Origin: Thermohalobaculum sp039027855
Lineage (GTDB): Bacteria > Pseudomonadota > Alphaproteobacteria > Rhodobacterales > Rhodobacteraceae
Direction of reading: 5' to 3'
DNA length: 64,000 nt
Assembly: GCA_039027855.1 (NCBI GenBank)
Contig: JBCCJI010000001.1
Location: 62,001-126,000, forward strand
Shown here: one piece after another, positions 59,146 to 64,000 of the stretch
How positions within the stretch are numbered: position 1 is the first letter of the stretch
Layout of the letters: the number at the start of each line of letters is the position of its first letter
Notes under the pieces: model-generated
What the model was told of the DNA's origin: nothing
Database searches by the model: none
What the model saw: the letters and a program-made list of their open reading frames with translations, nothing else
Program-made: the position numbers and the translations under genes

Positions 59146-59523
59146 ATGGACAGCGAACGCTCAGCACAGGGTCACGCAGCGGCGGGTCATGCCCCTGTCG
59201 GTGCGGCGTCGGCCGAGGATTGGGAGGGCGTGGCCGGGGGGTTTGCCGCGATCGGCGCCCCAGTGCGGCTCGGCATCATCCGTCTGCTCGTGCGGGCCGG
59301 GGGCGACAGGCTCAGCGTGGGGGAGATCGGCGAACGGCTGGCCATCGCGCCCTCAACGCTGGCGCATCATCTGCGCGCTCTTTCCGATGGCGGCCTGATC
59401 GAGCAGACGCGTGAGGGGCGTCAGACCCTGACACGCGCCAGGTTCGACCGCCTCCAGGTGCTGTCGGACTTCCTGCTCGCCGAATGTTGCGTCGAGAGGC
59501 GCCCGGAGATTGACCATGGCTGA
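59146..59523 (+). CDS. arsR: ArsR-family metalloregulator
   Basis: This encodes 125 residues. The winged HTH is clear: RLGIIRLLVRAGGDRLSVGE, GERLAIAPSTLAHHLRALSD and LIEQTREGRQ. The usual metal-binding CxC of ArsR helix 3 is absent; the only cysteine pair is LLAECCVER near the C-terminus, a position used by some arsenic-sensing members. It overlaps the permease gene by 8 bp and is preceded by an inverted-repeat operator. Confidence 0.88.
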   Translation: MDSERSAQGHAAAGHAPVGAASAEDWEGVAGGFAAIGAPVRLGIIRLLVRAGGDRLSVGEIGERLAIAPSTLAHHLRALSDGGLIEQTREGRQTLTRARFDRLQVLSDFLLAECCVERRPEIDHG

Positions 59524-60598
59524 AACCACCGATGGCCGGATCGGCCCCGCCAGCGAACGCAAAGCGCCCAGCGGGCTTCCGGTTTTGCAGCGCCTGCGCT
59601 CGCGCCTCGCGCCCCTCGCCTCGCCATGGACGATCGTCGTCGCGGTGTTCCTCGGCGTCGCGCTGCTGGACCCCGGCCGCTGGGTCGACGTTGCGCAGTT
59701 CGCCATTGCCGCGCTGCTCGGCACGCTGCCCTACATCGCCTTTGCGGTGGTCCTCGTCGCCTATCTCAAGGCTGCGGGGGCCGAGGCGATGGTGGCCGAG
59801 GCATTCAAGGGCCGTGAGAGCCGGATGATCGTGCTTGCCGCCCTGTTCGGCGGGCTCGCCCCGTTCTGTTCCTGCGAGGTGATCCCTTTCATCGCGGGTC
59901 TGTTGGCGCTCGGCGCACCCTTGCCGGCGGTCATGGCCTTCTGGCTCTCCTCCCCGCTGATCGACCCGCCGACCCTGTTGATCACGGCGGCGGCCCTCGG
60001 CTGGCCATTCGCCATCGCCAAGGCCGTGGTGGCGGTTTCACTGGGCCTGTTCGGCGGTTTCGCGCTGAAGGCGGTGATGGCGGGCGGCGCCTTCGCCGAG
60101 CCGCTCCGCCAGCGCAAGACAGCCGGCTGCTGCGGCTGTGGGCCCTCGCCGTTTTCGGGCAAACCGGTCTGGCAGTTCTGGCGCGAGGCGCCCCGCCGCA
60201 CGGTTTTTGGCCACGAGGCCAAGGGGAACGCGCTGTTCCTGATCAAGTGGCTGTCGCTCGCCTATGCGTTGGAGGCGCTGCTGGTGACCTATGTGCCGGC
60301 CGAGACGATCGCCGGCGTCGTCGGTGGCGAGGGGGTCACGCCCATCGTGGTCTCGGCCCTCGTCGGCATGCCGGCCTATCTCAACAGCTATGTGGCCCCG
60401 GCGCTGGTGGCTGGCCTGATGGAGCAGGGGATGGCCGCCGGGGCGGCGATGGCCTTCATCATCGCGGGGGCGGTCAGCTCGATCCCGGCGATGGCGGCGG
60501 TCTGGTCGCTGGTGCGCCTGCCGGTTTTCGCGGCCTATCTCGGCCTCGGTGTCACGGGCGCGATCCTGTCGGGCATCCTGTATCAGGCGGTGATCTGA
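59516..60598 (+). CDS. ArsP/DUF318-type metalloid or metal permease
   Basis: This encodes 360 residues from the ATG at 59516, which overlaps the arsR stop. It has eight or so membrane helices and the family motif GLAPFCSCEVIPFIAGLLAL with a Cys-x-Cys. A cytoplasmic CCGCGP stretch follows near residue 205. The second half has VSALVGMPAYLNSYVAPALV. ArsP permeases export trivalent organoarsenicals, while other members of the family export Cu or Zn. The arsR partner supports metalloid or metal efflux. Confidence 0.85.
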   Translation: MAETTDGRIGPASERKAPSGLPVLQRLRSRLAPLASPWTIVVAVFLGVALLDPGRWVDVAQFAIAALLGTLPYIAFAVVLVAYLKAAGAEAMVAEAFKGRESRMIVLAALFGGLAPFCSCEVIPFIAGLLALGAPLPAVMAFWLSSPLIDPPTLLITAAALGWPFAIAKAVVAVSLGLFGGFALKAVMAGGAFAEPLRQRKTAGCCGCGPSPFSGKPVWQFWREAPRRTVFGHEAKGNALFLIKWLSLAYALEALLVTYVPAETIAGVVGGEGVTPIVVSALVGMPAYLNSYVAPALVAGLMEQGMAAGAAMAFIIAGAVSSIPAMAAVWSLVRLPVFAAYLGLGVTGAILSGILYQAVI

Positions 60599-60618
60599 AA
60601 ACTCGACAGTGGCAGTGC

Positions 60619-62322
60619 TCAAGGCTTGCCGAGATAAATCAGGATCTCACCGCTCTCAAGCATGCGCACCGCATCGTCGCTCGGCCAAGGCGCCATGCCG
60701 CGCAGTGTCTTCGTCGCCAGCGGCGCGGTGCTGGGGCCGATCTCCTCTGGTTGAGTATGCCGATACACCACGTCCTGCGTGCCGAGGGCTCGCAGCGCCG
60801 CCGCCAGATCCTGATGTCCACAGGTGAAGAGCCCGCAGAAATCGGCGTCGTCCAGGGGCGGTCGCGCCTCAGGCAGGTTCAGATGCTTGCCCTCTCTCAG
60901 TGCCAGCGCGCCGATCACTACCAGCGGCGCCTCGCCCCTGCGCGCGATCTCGGCAAAACGGGGCAGGCGTTCGATCCGCTCGACCATCGAGGCGGCGATG
61001 GCGATGTCGCGGCGATTGTTCTGGATCTGGACGAAAATCGCCGCGTTCTGGTTCAGCACGCTGACGAGGATTAGCCAGCCGGCGGCGATCATCGCGCCGT
61101 TCCGCCCGGGCTGCCGGGGCCAGGCCGCGAGCGCGATCACCGCGATCCCCGCCCAGGTCAGCGCGAGCGGCGCGAGGGCGCGGTAGTAGTAGAGCCCGCC
61201 GATCCGCAGGAAACCGAGCAGCCAGGGCGAGACCAGCAGCACGCCGATCAGCGCCATCACCATCAGCCCGCCGAGCGGCCTGCCCACGCGGATCTGCCTG
61301 AGGCTCGCCAAAACGATAAGGGCGATCAGCGCCAGGACCAGCAGCTTCGCGATTAGCGGGATCGCTGTCTGAGGCAGGAAAAGGAATTGGAACATGGCGC
61401 TGGCGAAGAGGCGCATACCGGCGACGAGCTGATACTCCATCACCGGGTAGTTGGAGACGAGCGAGTACTGGCTGCCGAGCGTGGCCGATCCGGTGAGCGC
61501 CATGATCAGCGAGGTCAGCAACGCGTAGAGCAGGACGCCGAGCAGGAAGGTGATCCCAACGACCACCGCCAGCCGCGCCATGCCGTCGAAGGTGATCGTA
61601 CCGCCCCGCGCCAGCCGGGCGGCGCAGATCACGGCGGCCGCCATTGGCATCAGCACGGCGAATTGCTGAAAACCCGCCGCGCCCACGGCGAGCAATGCCG
61701 CAGGCAGCGCGATGCGGCCGACATCCACCCGGCGCAGCATTTCGGGTGCCCCGCCACCTACGACCTCGCCACCCCCACCCACGCCCCCGCCAGCGACGAC
61801 ACGCATCGTCGCGCATCCGGCCAGCAGGCAGAGCAGCACCGAGAGACCGCCAGCAATCGCGTTGGTCTCAAAGCCGAGGAAGCCCGTCAGGATCGGGTTG
61901 AAGGTGAAGAGCGCCAACAGGACGAAGCGCGCCGAGCGGTCCAGCCCCGCCTCGCGCCCCACGGCCAGTAGGCCGGCCCACCAGAGGACCAGCATCAGCG
62001 ACAGCGTGATCGGCGGGGCGACCAGATCGGCGCCGAGGAACAGGATAGTGGCGGCATGCAGCCAGCGTCCGGAGCCGAGCGCGATGTCGATATTGAAGCC
62101 GCGCTGCACCGCATGGGGCCAGTCGTCGCCGGCCAGCACGTGGGAGAACACCGAGGGCCCGAGCGCGATGATCGACAGGAGCGCCATCAGCGCCAGCACC
62201 GGGCCGTCCTCGACGATCAGGCGACGGATCAGGGCTATGATGTCCGTATCGGTCGGCGCGGCCCGATGGGCAGCGTCGCCTTCGCCTGCATCGCGCTTGG
62301 CTGAACTGCGCTCGTCAAACAT
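60619..62322 (-). CDS. GtrII-like membrane glucosyltransferase family protein
   Basis: This encodes 567 residues from the ATG at 62322, with GAGGGG upstream; the longer frame to 62400 lacks a ribosome site. About ten to twelve membrane helices are visible. The N-terminal luminal segment VLAGDDWPHAVQRGFNIDIA followed by LGSGRWLHAATILFL is typical of the GtrII (Glucos_trans_II) family, which adds glucose to O-antigen or other surface glycans. A Gly-rich low-complexity loop (GGGVGGGGEVVGGG) lies near residue 180. No gtrA or gtrB partners are in the window. Confidence 0.75.
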   Translation of the reverse strand: MFDERSSAKRDAGEGDAAHRAAPTDTDIIALIRRLIVEDGPVLALMALLSIIALGPSVFSHVLAGDDWPHAVQRGFNIDIALGSGRWLHAATILFLGADLVAPPITLSLMLVLWWAGLLAVGREAGLDRSARFVLLALFTFNPILTGFLGFETNAIAGGLSVLLCLLAGCATMRVVAGGGVGGGGEVVGGGAPEMLRRVDVGRIALPAALLAVGAAGFQQFAVLMPMAAAVICAARLARGGTITFDGMARLAVVVGITFLLGVLLYALLTSLIMALTGSATLGSQYSLVSNYPVMEYQLVAGMRLFASAMFQFLFLPQTAIPLIAKLLVLALIALIVLASLRQIRVGRPLGGLMVMALIGVLLVSPWLLGFLRIGGLYYYRALAPLALTWAGIAVIALAAWPRQPGRNGAMIAAGWLILVSVLNQNAAIFVQIQNNRRDIAIAASMVERIERLPRFAEIARRGEAPLVVIGALALREGKHLNLPEARPPLDDADFCGLFTCGHQDLAAALRALGTQDVVYRHTQPEEIGPSTAPLATKTLRGMAPWPSDDAVRMLESGEILIYLGKP

Positions 62323-62412
62323 GCGAGCCCCTCGCAGGCATGCTGGCGCGCGGGGGCGTACAGCAATCAGGGCGCCGGGGCGACGGGGTCGCCCCAGCAT
62401 GGTCTTAGAGTA

Positions 62413-64000
62413 TCACTTCGCGTAGCTCAAATACTTGAAGTGCGGCTGGTCCTCGGGCTGAACGTCAAAGCGGATCGTGTCCTTCATCCCCCAGTTCAGC
62501 ACCTGGTGGTGGACCGGCAGATACAGCACATCCTCCTGCACCTGCTCCCAGATCGCCGCGATGGTCGCGTTGCGCTTTTCCAGATCGGTCTCGGAGGCCA
62601 GCGTCTGGATCATCGTATCAAGCTCGGCATTGGAATAGCCGGTGGCGTTCCACGACCCGCGATCCTCACCCTTCGAGTGGACGAGGAAGTTGAAGATGTA
62701 CTCGCTGTCGAAGGTCGGCACGCCCCAGCCGAGCATGTAGAACTCGGCCTCGCCGCCGGTGATCATCGGGAAATGCTGCGCCTTGGGCCGGGCATCCAGG
62801 TTCACCGTAATGCCGATCTGGCCCATCATGCCAACCACCGCCTGGCAGATGCTCTCATCGTTGATGTAGCGGTCGTTCGGGCAGTTCAGCGTGATCTCGA
62901 ACCCGTCGGGATAGCCGGCCTCGGCCATCATCGCCTTGGCCGCCTCGACATCCGTGGCGGGCACGGCGTCGAGCTCTTCGTTCCAGCCGTTGACGAATGG
63001 CGGCATGATCACACCAGCCGGCGCACTTTGCCCGCGCATCACCACCTGCTGGATGGCGGCACGGTTGATCGCGCTCAGCATGGCCTTGCGCACGCCCACC
63101 TCTGCCAGCGGGTTGGCACCCTCGACACTGTCGCTGGCAAGGTCATCGGAACCCTGCTGCATGCCGAAGAAGATCACGCGGTTCTGCGGCGCGGTGCGCA
63201 CGACCAGGCCCTCTTCCGCCTCGACCCGCCCCAGGTCCTGCACCGGCACATCTTGGATGAAGTCGACCTCACCCGAGAGCAGTGCGGCGATGCGGGTCGC
63301 TGCGTTCTGGATCGGGCGATACTCGATGCGCGTGACCTCCAGCGGGAACTCACCGATGCCCCAATACTCGGGGTTGGCCTCCAGCACGGTCAGCTCATCG
63401 ACCGAACGGCTGACCAGCTTGAAGGCGCCCGTGCCATTGGCGTTGCGCACGGCATAGGTCTCTTCGCTGGCATCGAAATCCTGCACCTCGACCACCTCGT
63501 TGGCCTCGGACCAGCCCTTGTCCATCATGAACAGGTTAGTGAGGTTCGAGGGTAGGATCGGGTTCGGCCCGTCGGTTACGAACTCGACGGTGTGATCGTC
63601 GACCACGCGCACCTCGGTGATCGAGTTCAACAGCTCCTTCATCTGGCTGTTCTGCGACTGCGCGCGCCCGATCGAGAACACCACGTCCTCGGCGGTGAAG
63701 TCGGCGCCGTCGTGGAACTTCACGCCCTGGCGCAGGTTGAAGCGCCAGACATTCGGGTCGGCCGTGGGCGCCCAGTCGGTGGCAAGGCCCGGCACGATCT
63801 CGCCCGCCATGTCGCGGTGCAGCAGCGGCTCGTAGATCTGATGGGCCAGCGTATGGGTCGGCCCCTCGTTCTGCGCGTGCGGGTCCATGGTCAGGCTGTC
63901 GCCGGCGCGCGCCCACTTCAGCGTCTCGGCGCTGGCGGGCAGGGCGCTGGTAACCCCGAGGGCGAGTGTCGTGACGAGCGCTGTCGTCAGGCGGTGATGA
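62413..64000 (-). CDS. dppA: Dipeptide/oligopeptide ABC transporter substrate-binding protein, 5' end cut
   Basis: The frame stays open to the right edge and gives about 528 residues, so probably only the start codon and at most a few residues are missing. The N-terminus reads as a signal peptide (HHRLTTALVTTLALGVTSAL, PASA). The SBP family 5 fold follows: DSLTMDPHAQNEGPT, YEPLLHRDMAGEIVPGLATD, PNVWRFNLRQGVKFHDGADF and TAEDVVFSIGRA. It should serve the DppBC permeases at 57-59 kb, from which it is separated by the GtrII-like gene and the inverted arsR-permease pair. Confidence 0.9.
   Translation of the reverse strand, partial: HHRLTTALVTTLALGVTSALPASAETLKWARAGDSLTMDPHAQNEGPTHTLAHQIYEPLLHRDMAGEIVPGLATDWAPTADPNVWRFNLRQGVKFHDGADFTAEDVVFSIGRAQSQNSQMKELLNSITEVRVVDDHTVEFVTDGPNPILPSNLTNLFMMDKGWSEANEVVEVQDFDASEETYAVRNANGTGAFKLVSRSVDELTVLEANPEYWGIGEFPLEVTRIEYRPIQNAATRIAALLSGEVDFIQDVPVQDLGRVEAEEGLVVRTAPQNRVIFFGMQQGSDDLASDSVEGANPLAEVGVRKAMLSAINRAAIQQVVMRGQSAPAGVIMPPFVNGWNEELDAVPATDVEAAKAMMAEAGYPDGFEITLNCPNDRYINDESICQAVVGMMGQIGITVNLDARPKAQHFPMITGGEAEFYMLGWGVPTFDSEYIFNFLVHSKGEDRGSWNATGYSNAELDTMIQTLASETDLEKRNATIAAIWEQVQEDVLYLPVHHQVLNWGMKDTIRFDVQPEDQPHFKYLSYAK

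Noticed and set aside
1..64000. tRNA, rRNA, insertion sequences, prophage, integrase and attachment sites
   Set aside because: I looked for cloverleaf arms, transposase motifs and flanking repeats and found none that I could support by eye.

Overview
The window is 64 kb of GC-rich, densely coded DNA from an alphaproteobacterium, most likely a marine or halophilic relative of the Rhodobacterales. The lineage is inferred from recognised genes: a Rhodobacter-type malyl-CoA/beta-methylmalyl-CoA lyase, serine-cycle genes, NirA-type nitrite reductase, divergent DUF1127/LysR pairs, a full Mrp Na+/H+ antiporter operon and a glucosylglycerol (salt osmolyte) operon. I saw no tRNA, rRNA, insertion sequence, phage gene or CRISPR array.

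Layout. 1-3.3 kb: a quinoprotein sugar dehydrogenase cut by the left edge, an SH3-like secreted protein, a 31-residue orphan pqqA (PQQ precursor) and a LuxR-type regulator with an atypical receiver. 3.4-7.7 kb (minus): half a serine cycle, sgaA-mcl-mtkA-mtkB. 7.8-12.9 kb: a secreted RTX/CHRD calcium-binding protein, divergent from an ECF sigma / anti-sigma / lipoprotein subtilase operon. 13.3-20.5 kb: a large, divergent glutamate synthase (GltB-like) followed not by gltD but by an NADPH diflavin reductase. 20.5-28.4 kb (minus): BisC-like S-oxide reductase, alpha/beta hydrolase, an OpuA/ProU-type ABC importer and a CuyA/D-cysteine desulfhydrase-like enzyme. 28.6-33.1 kb: DUF1127/LysR pair, M32 carboxypeptidase, a small membrane protein and a second LysR. 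33.5-38.7 kb: NirA-type reductase plus a second, paralogous diflavin reductase, then a GabD-type aldehyde dehydrogenase. 38.8-43.8 kb: small lipoprotein, structured intergenic DNA, fmt/def, a second malyl-CoA lyase and accA. 44.1-53.6 kb: mnhABCDEFG then gpsA, a HAD phosphatase and ggpS. 53.6-64 kb: lipoprotein, nitronate monooxygenase, an EAL protein, a Dpp-type peptide ABC system whose binding-protein gene is separated from its permeases by a GtrII-like gene and an arsR-permease pair.

How the genes may work together. Three themes recur. (1) C1/glyoxylate metabolism: PQQ precursor, serine-cycle enzymes and two malyl-CoA lyases. (2) Nitrogen assimilation fed by NADPH: both the nitrite reductase and the glutamate synthase are of types that normally use ferredoxin or GltD, and each has its own diflavin reductase beside it. 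The two reductases are paralogues with a shared N-terminal motif. (3) Salt adaptation: Na+/H+ antiport, glucosylglycerol synthesis and a betaine-family importer. The most unusual system is the gltB-like/diflavin reductase pair at 13.3-20.5 kb. The most unusual regulatory unit is the ECF/anti-sigma/subtilase operon, where the anti-sigma ends in a domain that looks like a protease propeptide.
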